This document shows positions 30,881 to 40,983 of a stretch of 64,000 nucleotides of DNA, piece by piece. The stretch is from NCBI RefSeq assembly GCF_002979515.1, contig NZ_PCPA01000001.1:496001-560000 (forward strand). The letters run 5' to 3'. Each line of letters begins with the position of its first letter. The first letter of the stretch is position 1. The notes under the pieces were generated by a model. The model had not been told where the DNA came from. It was given only the letters and a program-made list of their open reading frames with translations, and did not search any database. The translations under genes and the position numbers were made by a program. This DNA comes from Microbacterium sp. MYb54 (GTDB lineage Bacteria > Actinomycetota > Actinomycetes > Actinomycetales > Microbacteriaceae).

Positions 30881-33064
30881 TCAGGCGTCGATCGACTCGC
30901 GCGACAGCCGGTCGGAAGAGTCGATGATGAACTCGCGACGAGGAGCGACCTCGTTGCCCATGAGCAGCTCGAACACGCGGCCGGCGGCCTCTGCATCTTC
31001 CATGCGCACCCGACGCAGCAGACGCCCGGAACGATCCATGGTCGTGTTCGCCAGCTGCTCGGCATCCATCTCGCCGAGACCCTTGTAGCGCTGGATCGGC
31101 TCGTGCCAGCGCTTGCCGGCCTTGCGGAGCTTAGCCAGCAGCGTGTGCATCTCCTGCTCGCTGTAGGTGTAGATCGTCTCGTTCGGCTTCGAACCCGGGT
31201 TCATCACGATGACCCGGTGCAGCGGCGGGACGGCCGCGAACACGCGGCCGTGCTCGATCAGGGGACGCATGTACCGGAAGAACAGGGTGAGCAGCAGCGT
31301 GCGGATGTGCGCGCCGTCGACGTCGGCGTCGCTCATGAGGATGATCTTGCCGTAGCGGGCAGCGTCGATGTCGAATGTCCGTCCGGAGCCGGCGCCGATC
31401 ACCTGGATGATCGACGCGCACTCGGTGTTCGACAGCATGTCGCTGACGGAGGCCTTCTGCACGTTGAGGATCTTCCCGCGGATCGGCAGCAGCGCCTGGA
31501 ACTCGCTGTTGCGCGCGTTCTTGGCGGTGCCGAGTGCCGAGTCACCCTCGACGATGAAGAGCTCGCTGCGCTCGACCTCGTTCGTACGGCAGTCGACGAG
31601 CTTCGTCGGAAGCGTCGAGGACTCCAGTGCGTTCTTGCGGCGCTGTGTCTCCTTGTGGGCGCGCGCGGAGACACGGGCCTTCATCTCGGAGACGATCTTG
31701 TCCAGCAGCTGCGATGCCTGATTCTTGTCGTCGCGTTTGGTCGAACTGAACCGCTGGGCCAGGTCCTTCCGGATCACCTGTGCGACGATCTGCCGAACGG
31801 CAGGCGTACCGAGAACCTCTTTGGTCTGCCCCTCGAACTGCGGTTCGGGCACGTTGACCGTGAGCACGGCGGTGAGTCCGGCGAGGACGTCGTCTTTCTC
31901 GAGCTTGTCGTTGCCGACCTTCAGCCGGCGGGCATTCTGCTCGACCTGTGAGCGGAGCACCTTGAGGAGCTCCTGCTCGAAGCCCTGCTGATGGGTGCCG
32001 CCCTTGGGCGTCGCGATGATGTTGACGAACGAGCGGACCTTGGTGTCGTACCCGGTGCCCCAGCGCAGCGCGATGTCCACGGCACACACACGCTCCACCT
32101 CGGTGGCGATCATGTGTCCGTCGGCCTGCAGGACCGGAACCGTCTCCTTGAACGTCCCCTCGCCCTGGATGCGCCAGTTGTCGGTGACCGGAGGGTCGAC
32201 GGCGAGATAGTCGACGAACTCCGAGATGCCGCCCTCATAGAGATAGGAGGTCACCGACCCTTCAGCCTGCAGAACCTCTGAATCGGAGTCCACGGCGACA
32301 TCGGCGTCCGGCGTGACCGGGCGGTTGGTGCGCTCGTCGGCGACGACGATCTCGAGCCCCGGAACGAGGAATGCCGTCTGCCTTGCGCGCGTCTCGAGAT
32401 CGGCGAGCTGGAAGGCCGCATCCTTCGTGAAGATCTGCTTGTCCGCCCAGTAGCGCACTCGGGTGCCGGTGACACCACGAGGCGCCTTGCCGATCACCCG
32501 CAGTTCGCTGTTCTCCTGGAACGGTGTGAAAGGTGCATCCGGGCGCTTCTCGCCGGAGTCTTCGAAGATGCCGGGCTCGCCGCGGTGGAACGACATCGCG
32601 TAGGTCTTGCCGTTGCGGTCGACCTCGACATCGAGGCGCTCGGAGAGCGCGTTCACGACCGAGGCGCCGACACCGTGCAGTCCACCGGATGCCGCGTAGG
32701 AGCCACCACCGAACTTCCCGCCGGCGTGCAGCTTCGTGTAGACCACCTCGACGCCGGTGAGACCGGTGCGCGGCTCGACGTCGACGGGGATACCGCGACC
32801 GAGGTCGTGCACCTCGACGCTGCCGTCCGCATGCAGGATGATGTCGATCTTCGTGCCGTTCCCGGCGACCGCCTCGTCGACGGAGTTGTCGATGATCTCC
32901 CAGAGGCAGTGCATGAGCCCGGGCGACCCGTTCGACCCGATGTACATTCCCGGGCGCTTGCGGACGGCCTCAAGGCCTTCAAGCACCTGGAGATGATGGG
33001 CGGAGTACTCGGCATTCACAATCTCCGAGTCTAATCTCGTGAGCTCCTCCGGCTCCGCAGACAC
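30881..33064 (-). CDS. parE: DNA topoisomerase IV subunit B
   Basis: About 727 residues. GHKL ATPase motifs EIIDNSVDEA, DLGRGIPVD and GGLHGVGASVVNAL are followed by a transducer domain, then the Toprim motifs EGDSALG and SDADVDGAHIRTL. Start is uncertain: GTG 33064 is used here, GTG 33019 (with GGAG three bases upstream) is an alternative, and the frame extends to 33256 without family residues. It provides ATP-driven strand passage with ParC. It is divergent from the small zinc protein gene. Confidence 0.95.
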   Translation of the reverse strand: MSAEPEELTRLDSEIVNAEYSAHHLQVLEGLEAVRKRPGMYIGSNGSPGLMHCLWEIIDNSVDEAVAGNGTKIDIILHADGSVEVHDLGRGIPVDVEPRTGLTGVEVVYTKLHAGGKFGGGSYAASGGLHGVGASVVNALSERLDVEVDRNGKTYAMSFHRGEPGIFEDSGEKRPDAPFTPFQENSELRVIGKAPRGVTGTRVRYWADKQIFTKDAAFQLADLETRARQTAFLVPGLEIVVADERTNRPVTPDADVAVDSDSEVLQAEGSVTSYLYEGGISEFVDYLAVDPPVTDNWRIQGEGTFKETVPVLQADGHMIATEVERVCAVDIALRWGTGYDTKVRSFVNIIATPKGGTHQQGFEQELLKVLRSQVEQNARRLKVGNDKLEKDDVLAGLTAVLTVNVPEPQFEGQTKEVLGTPAVRQIVAQVIRKDLAQRFSSTKRDDKNQASQLLDKIVSEMKARVSARAHKETQRRKNALESSTLPTKLVDCRTNEVERSELFIVEGDSALGTAKNARNSEFQALLPIRGKILNVQKASVSDMLSNTECASIIQVIGAGSGRTFDIDAARYGKIILMSDADVDGAHIRTLLLTLFFRYMRPLIEHGRVFAAVPPLHRVIVMNPGSKPNETIYTYSEQEMHTLLAKLRKAGKRWHEPIQRYKGLGEMDAEQLANTTMDRSGRLLRRVRMEDAEAAGRVFELLMGNEVAPRREFIIDSSDRLSRESIDA

Positions 33065-33200
33065 TCCCCGCGAGAGTGCAGTTGACCGCGGCCCCGTACG
33101 CGCTGAGCGAAACACGCCGCAAACCGGGCATGCGTACAGGTGGAGCGTGGTTGTATTGACCAAATCCCCCAGCGAAGCCGACACCCGAGGAGGCGCCGAG

Positions 33201-33419
33201 ATGAACGCAACGACCGAACGTGACACCTCCACCGTCGAGTTCCGCCTGACCGCCATGGATCGTTGTGATTCATGCGGCGCTCAGGCGTACATCGCCGCTG
33301 AGGTCAACGGATCCGAGCTTCTGTTCTGCGCCCACCATGGTCGCAAGTACGAAGAGAAGCTCCGTAGCATCGCCACCAGCTGGCACGACGAGACCGCCCG
33401 TCTCGTCGAGACGGTCTGA
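33201..33419 (+). CDS. DUF7455 small zinc-binding protein
   Basis: 72 residues from an ATG with GAGGAGG upstream. The core is MDRCDSCGAQAYIAAEVN then LLFCAHHGRKYEEKL, giving a C-C-C-H-H zinc-ribbon-like set. The family is typical of Actinobacteria and lies beside sigma factor or topoisomerase genes, with unknown function. Divergent from parE and convergent with the racemase-like pair. Confidence 0.85.
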   Translation: MNATTERDTSTVEFRLTAMDRCDSCGAQAYIAAEVNGSELLFCAHHGRKYEEKLRSIATSWHDETARLVETV

Positions 33420-33424
33420 TCCGT

Positions 33425-33444
33425 CGACTGACCGAGGTCAGTCG
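33425..33444. terminator. Short hairpin between convergent DUF7455 and racemase-like genes
   Basis: 8-bp perfect arms (CGACTGAC / GTCAGTCG) with loop CGAG. It overlaps the last codons of the racemase-like gene and has no T-run, so its role as a terminator is uncertain. Confidence 0.35.
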
Positions 33445-34478
33445 GCGACGACCCTACGCACGCGTGATGTGAGCCTGGTGAGGATCTCCTCGCCAACGGT
33501 GTCGATCCGCTCTGCGAGGGTCGTCGCCGATTCCTCGCCGTGAGCTCCATCACCGAAGACGACGACTTCGTCGCCGATACGGGCGCCCGGCCAACTGCGG
33601 ACGACCGAGGTCGTGTGACCGATAGACGTGAGTTCTCGCTTGCCGCCCGGCGTACCGACGCCGGCGCCGGACAAAGACGACGGGAGTCCGTCGAAACTCC
33701 CGATACCGATCGTCGCCTCGTTGTCGGCGATGTCTGTGACGGTGGCGATGAGGCTCGCCGCCGGGCGGATGCCCTCGAGCTCAGGCCCGTCGGCTGAACG
33801 GACGCCGTAGCAGAACGCGCCGATACGAGACATGGTGCCGCGAAGCTCTGGTCGCCACCACGACGCAGCGGATGCAGTCAGATGCAGCGCAGCAGGCGTC
33901 GTACCGGACTCCCCCACGACGCGGACAGCATCGAGGAAGACCGTCTGAGCGACATCGTCGTCCGCATCGCTCGCCTCGGCGATGTGGCTCCACACGCCCT
34001 CGATGTCGAGATGACCTGCCCGCTCGGCCTGCCGCGCTTCGATCACGGCTGACACCCAGTCCTCGGGAAGGATGCCGTTGCGGTGCAGCCCCGTGTCGAT
34101 CTTCAAGTGCACTCTGGCGCTCGTGCCGAGAGCTTCTGCGCGCGCGATGATCCGTCTCAGGTACTCGATCGTGCCGACGCCGAGATCGATCCTCTGCAGC
34201 AGAGCGTCATCGATCTCCCCATCGGTCGACGTCACCCAGGCGAAGATCCTGACATCGCCTCCGGCTACTCTCCGAACCGCTATCGCGCTGCGGATGTCGT
34301 AGCTGCCGAACCACTCGACACCCGAGTCGACCGCGGTCTCGACCGCCCAGGAGAGTCCGTGTCCGTATGCGTCGTCCTTGAGGACGAGCATCAGGGCGGA
34401 CGGGGCGATACGTGCGCGCACGGCCTCGACGTTCGCGCGGAGGGCGCCGGAGCTCAGGCGGAGCTCGGGGCGCGTCAT
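33438..34478 (-). CDS. Alanine-racemase-like protein, complete PLP barrel but defective C-domain
   Basis: 346 residues from an ATG overlapping the upstream gene's stop (ATGA). The N-terminal barrel retains the PLP-site residues by alignment with Geobacillus Alr: K34 in VLKDDAYGHG (K39), Y38 (Y43), R133 in KIDTGLHRNG (R136), H165 in VWSHIAEASD (H166), S203 in HLTASAASW (S204) and R218 in MSRIGAF (R219). The C-terminal domain lacks the VSYGxTY segment with the second catalytic base Y265, and the CMD motif (M312, D313) is replaced by SVVRS. Y354 is also missing. It cannot be a normal Alr homodimer if this reading is right. The partner gene just upstream supplies the missing parts. Confidence 0.85.
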   Translation of the reverse strand: MTRPELRLSSGALRANVEAVRARIAPSALMLVLKDDAYGHGLSWAVETAVDSGVEWFGSYDIRSAIAVRRVAGGDVRIFAWVTSTDGEIDDALLQRIDLGVGTIEYLRRIIARAEALGTSARVHLKIDTGLHRNGILPEDWVSAVIEARQAERAGHLDIEGVWSHIAEASDADDDVAQTVFLDAVRVVGESGTTPAALHLTASAASWWRPELRGTMSRIGAFCYGVRSADGPELEGIRPAASLIATVTDIADNEATIGIGSFDGLPSSLSGAGVGTPGGKRELTSIGHTTSVVRSWPGARIGDEVVVFGDGAHGEESATTLAERIDTVGEEILTRLTSRVRRVVAD

Positions 34479-35188
34479 GCTTCCCACCCCCGTACGGCGT
34501 GTGCTCCGGCGACGGCGACGAGCTCCGCGGAGTCCATCCCGGTCACCGCGGCCCAGCGCGTGATACCTGCCGCCAAGGGACCTTCGCCGCCGAAGTACGT
34601 GACCGCCGCCCCGACCTCTGCATCCTCACCCTGGAGGTCCACCACGCAGACGTCCATGGCAACCCGCCCGACGATGGGCCTGGCGATGCCGCCGACTTCC
34701 ACATCGGCGCGATTGCCGAGTGCCCGCACGATCCCCTGCGCATATCCCCCGGTCACGAGGGCCACCGTGGTCGCCTCCGCGGCACGATAGGTGTATCCGT
34801 AGGAGACCGCATCGCCCGGCCGCAGGCGCTTCGTCGAGAGGACACTGCCGGTCAGGCGCATCACCGGTCGCGTGATGAGCGTGCCTGCGTCATCAGGGAG
34901 GCCGTAGAGGAGCATCGGATCGATATCGGGCACACCGGTGGTGACACCGTGGATTCCTTCGAGCTTTAGCGCTTCGACCTCTCCTTGCGCGTCGACGAGC
35001 ACCCGGTCAGCACCGGCAGCGGCAACCACCTGAGCGACGGCGAGAACACCGTGACCCCACGCGTCGCGGCGGAGATCGGCGATTCGACCACCCCCGAGCA
35101 CGGCCGCCGTGGCTCCCGCAGCCAGGGCGGAGCGCGAGATCATCGCGCGCGGCAGGGAGCTGGAAGTCGTCTCACACACGTGTTCCAC
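34475..35188 (-). CDS. Alanine racemase C-terminal-domain protein with a degenerate, truncated barrel
   Basis: 237 residues from a GTG with GGGAGG upstream (an ATG at 35143 is an alternative). Residues 110-237 are an Alr C-terminal domain: GDAVSYGYTYRA with Y130 aligning to catalytic Y265, VTGGYAQGIVRAL, and IVGRVAMDVCVVDL with M178 and D179 matching M312 and D313. The first ~80 residues keep only the beginning of the barrel. Its PLP motif is LRRDAWGHG, with Arg (R40) in place of the PLP lysine and Trp (W44) in place of Y43, and about 150 residues of the barrel are absent. It overlaps the next gene by 4 bp. Confidence 0.85.
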   Translation of the reverse strand: MEHVCETTSSSLPRAMISRSALAAGATAAVLGGGRIADLRRDAWGHGVLAVAQVVAAAGADRVLVDAQGEVEALKLEGIHGVTTGVPDIDPMLLYGLPDDAGTLITRPVMRLTGSVLSTKRLRPGDAVSYGYTYRAAEATTVALVTGGYAQGIVRALGNRADVEVGGIARPIVGRVAMDVCVVDLQGEDAEVGAAVTYFGGEGPLAAGITRWAAVTGMDSAELVAVAGAHAVRGWEA

Positions 35189-35259
35189 CCTAGCTTCCGC
35201 CTCCCAGGTCAGCCGCCGTGGCCCCCGTAGACTGGTGGAGACCCCGACCCTGGAGCCTC

Positions 35260-36276
35260 ATGTCTCGTCTTTCCCTCGCGCCCCGCATCCGCTATCTGCT
35301 GGGACGTGCCCGCCGTATCGATGTCGGATCGGTGGTGGAACGTGCCAAAGAGGCATCTGAGCAGCACCACAAGGCTGTCCCGGCCATCGTCGTCGACATG
35401 CTCTGGTCCGCCGCGCGTCACAACGTCGGATTCCAGGACTACATCGACTACGACTTCGCCATCCTGACCAGGTCCGAGCGTGAGACCTACATGACGCATC
35501 CGGTCTCGAACCAGCTCTCGCAGCGGTACGACCACCCGGACTACCGCTGGATCTTCCAGGACAAGGTCGAGTTCGACAAGCAGTTCTCCGAGTACCTGCA
35601 TCGCGAGTGGATGGTCGTCGAAGCGGGCAACGCGGATGCTGTGCGCGAGCTCACGCAGCGCCTGGGCACGATCGTCACGAAGGAGCCGGTGGGACAGGCC
35701 GGCACCGGCGTGCACCGCTACCACGCCGCCGACATCACCGACTGGGACGAGTTCCACCGCGGGCTCCTGACTCGAGGCGAACTGCTCATCGAAGAGGTGA
35801 TCCGCCAGCACGATGCGCTTGCGGCCGTGTGCCCCGGCACCGTGAACACCACTCGCATCACCGCATTCTTCGACGGCGAGAAAGCCCACATCCTCGCCAT
35901 GGCGCAGAAGTTCGGCCGCGGCGCAGTGAGCGATCAGATGACGTTCGGCGGCTTCTACACGATGCTCGACGAGAACGGACACGCCGTGGGCGCCGGCTAC
36001 GACTCGCACGGACACGTACATGAGACGCATCCCGATTCCGGCTTCCGCATCGCCGACTTCCAGCTGCCGTACATGGACGAGGTGCGCGCATTCATCGACA
36101 AGGTCGCTCGCGTCGTGCCGCAGGTGCAGTACGTCGGCTGGGACATCGTCGTCTCTCCGGACGGACCGGTACTGGTCGAAGGCAACTGGGGCGCCGGCGT
36201 GTATGAGAACAAGCCCAGCGTCACCGGCATCCGCACCGGCCACAAGCCGCGCTACCGCGAGGCCATCGGCTTCTGA
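35260..36276 (+). CDS. ATP-grasp ligase-like protein (sugar-transfer-associated type)
   Basis: 338 residues from an ATG with GGAG four bases upstream. It looks like the ATP-grasp family named 'sugar-transfer associated': ATP-lysine region TIVTKEPVGQAGTGVHR, LLIEEVIRQHDALAAVCPGTVNTTRI, and a metal-binding end YVGWDIVVSPDGPVLVEGN. ATP-grasp enzymes join a carboxylate to an amine or thiol through acyl-phosphate. The substrate of this family is not established. The first helix is basic (SLAPRIRYLLGRARRI). It is divergent from the racemase-like pair with ~70 bp between start codons, so a shared regulatory region is likely. Confidence 0.8.
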   Translation: MSRLSLAPRIRYLLGRARRIDVGSVVERAKEASEQHHKAVPAIVVDMLWSAARHNVGFQDYIDYDFAILTRSERETYMTHPVSNQLSQRYDHPDYRWIFQDKVEFDKQFSEYLHREWMVVEAGNADAVRELTQRLGTIVTKEPVGQAGTGVHRYHAADITDWDEFHRGLLTRGELLIEEVIRQHDALAAVCPGTVNTTRITAFFDGEKAHILAMAQKFGRGAVSDQMTFGGFYTMLDENGHAVGAGYDSHGHVHETHPDSGFRIADFQLPYMDEVRAFIDKVARVVPQVQYVGWDIVVSPDGPVLVEGNWGAGVYENKPSVTGIRTGHKPRYREAIGF

Positions 36277-36284
36277 GACAACGA

Positions 36285-36317
36285 GAAGGCCCCGGATGCG
36301 CAGCATCCGGGGCCTTC
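36285..36317. terminator. Terminator after the ATP-grasp gene
   Basis: A perfect 15-bp inverted repeat (36285-36299 and 36303-36317) with loop GCA, followed by TTC-rich sequence. Lies between convergent genes. Confidence 0.85.
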
Positions 36318-36335
36318 TTCATGAGTTCTCGCGGG

Positions 36336-37039
36336 TCAGATCTCGCGCACGATGCCGAGCGGCGTGGACTCCAGGCCCTGACCGAGCGGGTTGTCGCCGA
36401 GGATCTTGACCAGGCGACGTTCGCCGTCCTTGTCGAGCGTCGATCCGAGGATGTTGCCGCCGAGGTCGTTGATGTCGACCACGGCGACCTCAGCCTGACC
36501 GCCGACAAGGGCCTTCACGCGTGCGGCGACACCGTCGGGATCCTTCGGTCCGAGCACGACCGCCTCGTTGTAAGGCGGGATGGTGTGCTTAGTGGGACCG
36601 TCGATCGCTCGCGCCTTGTCGCCCGCGATGCGGTAGAAGTCACCGCGACGACCGAACGCCTTGGTGACCGCTGCGACCGCTGAAGCGAACAGGATGCGTG
36701 GCGTACCGCATTCACGCAGCGCCATCTCCATCGTCTCCGGCATGCCGAGCCCGATGCCGTAGGGCGTGCGGGTGACGTACTTCGAAAGGAACAGCGCGAG
36801 CTTGCGGGGCTTGATCTCATCGAGACGGTACGAGCGTCCCTGCGTGATCGCGACGATCTTCTCGGTCACGAACAGCAGGTCGCCCGGCTGCACGTGATCC
36901 TTCGCGTACTCGGTGATGATCGCATCGAGATCGTCTTCGGGCATGACGACTCGGGTACGCAGCGGAATACGCGCATAGCTCTTGCCGTCGACGCTCGCCT
37001 CGAGCGCCTTGCCGTCGTTCGCGGTGCCGTTCTCCTGGC

Positions 37040-37043
<4 letters not shown>
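36336..37043 (-). CDS. Coenzyme F420-0:L-glutamate ligase-like (CofE domain) protein
   Basis: 235 residues. The CofE-like core is visible ([69 protein letters not shown]). CofE adds glutamates to F420-0. This standalone member starts after a long polar N-terminus and overlaps the sigA stop by 4 bp (ATGA), so it is co-translated with the main sigma factor. No other F420 biosynthesis gene is in the window, so its true substrate could differ. Confidence 0.8.
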
Positions 37044-38284
<1,241 letters not shown>

Positions 38285-38373
38285 GTTTCGCCTTTCACGG
38301 AGCTGCTGTGTAGCCCCGGGACATTTCGGACACTAGTAAGACCCTTGTCAAGTCCAGCGCTCGAAAACACTGA

Positions 38374-38402
38374 TTGACAACGGGTCAGAGTCCTAGTATC
38401 GC
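38374..38402 (+). promoter_or_regulatory. Sequence with -35/-10 spacing of a sigma-A promoter, pointing toward the PAC2 3' end
   Basis: TTGACA, then 17 bases, then TATCGC on the plus strand in the 168-bp gap between the sigA start and the PAC2 stop. Transcription from it would be antisense to the PAC2 gene, with no sense gene to serve. The -10 is imperfect and this could be chance. Confidence 0.25.
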
Positions 38403-38452
38403 ACACGTGTGGCGATGCGGACGCATTCCGTCGAAGTTCTCCTGAATCGGTC

Positions 38453-39394
38453 TCAGCCGCGGCCCGGCTTGTCCTCATCGCCAGAGGGCCGTGACGCCAG
38501 ATAGCGCTCCAGCTCAGCGGCCAGTTCGTCGGCGCTGGGAAGGTCGCGCTCGCTGAAGCCACCCTCGTCGTAGGAGTCATCGTCAGGATTGCGCCCCGCC
38601 ATGTAGGCGTCATAACGGCGCTCGAGGTTGTGCACCATCTGCTGCAGCTCGTCGTTTCCCGCCACCTGCTCGTCGACGCGCTTCAGATAGTCTTCCCGAC
38701 GCTCCTGGACGGCATCGAGCATCAGCACCAGGCCCGTCGACGCCATCAGACGTTCGGCTGCGGCGATGACGGCATCAGGATTCTCGGTCTCGGCGAGGTA
38801 GTGCGGGACCAGCAGGACGAAGCCGACCGCACGGTCGCCTCGCTCGACGAAGCGGAACTCGAGCAGATGGCCGGCGGTCGCCGGCACCTGGGTGCGCGGC
38901 CGCCAGACCGAGTGCGCGACCGTGAGTTCGCGGCGGTTGCCGCTGACGGTGGTACCGATCGGGCGGGTGTGGGGAACAGGCATCGCGATCGAGTGCACCC
39001 AGTGCAGGCCGGAGACCTCGAACTCGCTGGCCAATGCGAGGACGGTGCTCGCGAAGAGGTCCCAGGCGAAGTCCGGCTCGTAGCCGGCGAGAAGGAGGAA
39101 CGGGCGCCCGAGCGCATCCGTCGCGAGCGACAGCTCGAGCCTCGGCGGCTTGAACTCGGTGAGATGGTCCTGATCGAACGAGATCACGGGGCGGCGTGCG
39201 CGGTAGTCGAGCAGCGCGTCGTTCTCGAACACGACGACAGGCTCCGGCGACGCCGTCTCACGAAGGTGGTCGATGAGGCCGGACACCGCGCTGCCCGCAT
39301 CCGTGAAGCCGGTGAGCAGCAGCACCAGCGGCAGGCCATGCGGCACTGCGGGCGCGTTCGCGACGCGTTCGTGGATCTCACCGGAGAAGGGCAT
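38453..39394 (-). CDS. PAC2 family protein
   Basis: 313 residues. It has the PAC2 (proteasome-assembly-chaperone-like) layout: VLLLTGFTDAGSAVSGLIDHL, FDQDHLTEFKPPRLEL, a conserved SIAMPVPHTRP segment and a charged C-terminal tail. Bacterial PAC2 proteins are common in Actinobacteria with unknown function, and some act with proteasome or ATP-grasp partners. Here the upstream neighbour is pepA, divergent. The C-terminal 50 residues are acidic and probably disordered. Confidence 0.9.
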   Translation of the reverse strand: MPFSGEIHERVANAPAVPHGLPLVLLLTGFTDAGSAVSGLIDHLRETASPEPVVVFENDALLDYRARRPVISFDQDHLTEFKPPRLELSLATDALGRPFLLLAGYEPDFAWDLFASTVLALASEFEVSGLHWVHSIAMPVPHTRPIGTTVSGNRRELTVAHSVWRPRTQVPATAGHLLEFRFVERGDRAVGFVLLVPHYLAETENPDAVIAAAERLMASTGLVLMLDAVQERREDYLKRVDEQVAGNDELQQMVHNLERRYDAYMAGRNPDDDSYDEGGFSERDLPSADELAAELERYLASRPSGDEDKPGRG

Positions 39395-39507
39395 GTGTCC
39401 ATGCTACGAGCAGGTCCGGATACCGGGGCCCGGTGCTTCATGCTGAGAGCGAACACGCACACGGAGGGCGCGCGACCTCGCTGCGGCGGAGATCCTAGGA
39501 TGGAGAC

Positions 39508-40980
39508 ATGACGCTTCCCGTGCTCTCGCACACCACTGATCAGTTCCCCGGAAGCGCTGCAGATGCCGCAGTGCTCGTCGTCGCCGCTCTTCCCGATTCG
39601 GCGGAATCGCTGACGGCCTATCCCGGCCTCGCCGATGCGTTGGCCGGTGTCGGCTTCACCGGTTCGCCGGGATCGTTCACCCGCGTGTATGCGCCGGAGG
39701 TGACGTCGCTGCCTTTCGCGGTCGTCGGTGCCGGCGACAAGCCGGATGCGGCGGCGGTGCGCAACGCGACCGGAGCGGCGCTGCGAACGCTCACCGGCTT
39801 CGAGCACGTCGCGGTCGCTCTTGCCGAGGGTCTCGAGTCCTTCGCCTCGGCAGCGGCCGAGGGCGCTGTGCTCGGTGGACACAAGTTCGACGGATACCGG
39901 ACCGAGAAGGGCAAGACGCGCGCCACCGCGATCACCTTGCACGCCGTACTCGACGACGAGGACGCCGAGTACGCCCAGGTCATCGGTGACGCGGTCGCGC
40001 TCATCAAGGACCTCGTGAATGTCCCCGCCGAGTGGCAGAGCCCCGCACAGCTAGCGCAGAGTGCGGCCGACAGCGTCGCCGACCTCGACGTCACGGTCGA
40101 GATCCTCGATGAGACCGCCCTGGCAGAAAAGGGCTTCGGTGGCATCCTCGGCGTCGGGCAGGGCTCTGACCGCCCGCCGCGGCTGGTGCGCCTGGACTAC
40201 TCCCCCGCCGATGCCACGCGACACATCGCACTGGTCGGCAAGGGCATCACTTTCGACACCGGCGGTCTGTCGCTGAAGCCCGCCGCATCGATGGTCGGCA
40301 TGAAGTTCGACATGGCAGGAGCTGCGACCTCGCTCGCCGCGGTCCGCGCGATCGCCACGCTCGGCCTCCCGGTCCACGTGACGGCATGGCTCTGCATCAC
40401 CGACAACATGCCCTCGGGTCGGGCACTGCGCCCCGGCGACGTCATCCGCATCCTCGACGGCACGACCGTCGAGGTCAACAACACCGATGCCGAGGGTCGG
40501 CTGGTCCTGGCCGACGGCCTGGTCGCCGCGAGCCGCGAACACCCTGACGTCATCATCGACGTGGCAACCCTCACGGGCGCCATCGTCGCCGCACTCGGCC
40601 ACCGGCACACCGGTGTCTTCGGCGACGTCGAGACGGTCTCCTCGTTCATCTCCGCGACCGCGCAGGTCGACGAGCCCGCCTGGCACATGCCGCTGCCGGA
40701 GTACATGGAGGAGTCGCTCGAGTCCCCCATCGCCGATCTGCAGAACGCGAACATGGGAGACCGGATGGGCGGCGCCTCGTACGCCGGCCTGTTCCTGCGC
40801 CGCTTCGTCGGGCGCACATCGGACGCCGAGGACGCCCCCCGCATCCCCTGGGTGCACCTCGACATCGCGGGATCCGGCGAGCACGCCGGCGCCCCTTACG
40901 GCTTCACTGAGAAGGGCCCCACCGGGGCGATGGTCCGATCGATCATCGCCTTCGCCGCAGCATCCCACACGGAGGCATGA
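39508..40980 (+). CDS. pepA: Leucyl aminopeptidase (M17)
   Basis: 490 residues. The M17 catalytic core is complete: KGITFDTGGLSLKP with the metal-binding Lys and Asp, the KFDMAGA Asp, and NTDAEGRLVL carrying the remaining Asp/Glu ligands and the catalytic Arg. A dinuclear-metal aminopeptidase removing N-terminal residues in the cytoplasm. Only 3 bp separate it from lpd, so the two are probably co-transcribed. Confidence 0.97.
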   Translation: MTLPVLSHTTDQFPGSAADAAVLVVAALPDSAESLTAYPGLADALAGVGFTGSPGSFTRVYAPEVTSLPFAVVGAGDKPDAAAVRNATGAALRTLTGFEHVAVALAEGLESFASAAAEGAVLGGHKFDGYRTEKGKTRATAITLHAVLDDEDAEYAQVIGDAVALIKDLVNVPAEWQSPAQLAQSAADSVADLDVTVEILDETALAEKGFGGILGVGQGSDRPPRLVRLDYSPADATRHIALVGKGITFDTGGLSLKPAASMVGMKFDMAGAATSLAAVRAIATLGLPVHVTAWLCITDNMPSGRALRPGDVIRILDGTTVEVNNTDAEGRLVLADGLVAASREHPDVIIDVATLTGAIVAALGHRHTGVFGDVETVSSFISATAQVDEPAWHMPLPEYMEESLESPIADLQNANMGDRMGGASYAGLFLRRFVGRTSDAEDAPRIPWVHLDIAGSGEHAGAPYGFTEKGPTGAMVRSIIAFAAASHTEA

Positions 40981-40983
40981 CAT

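Noticed and set aside
33035-33200. Extension of parE to 33256
   Set aside because: The added residues do not resemble ParE and overlap the leader of the divergent DUF7455 gene. A later GTG is preferred.
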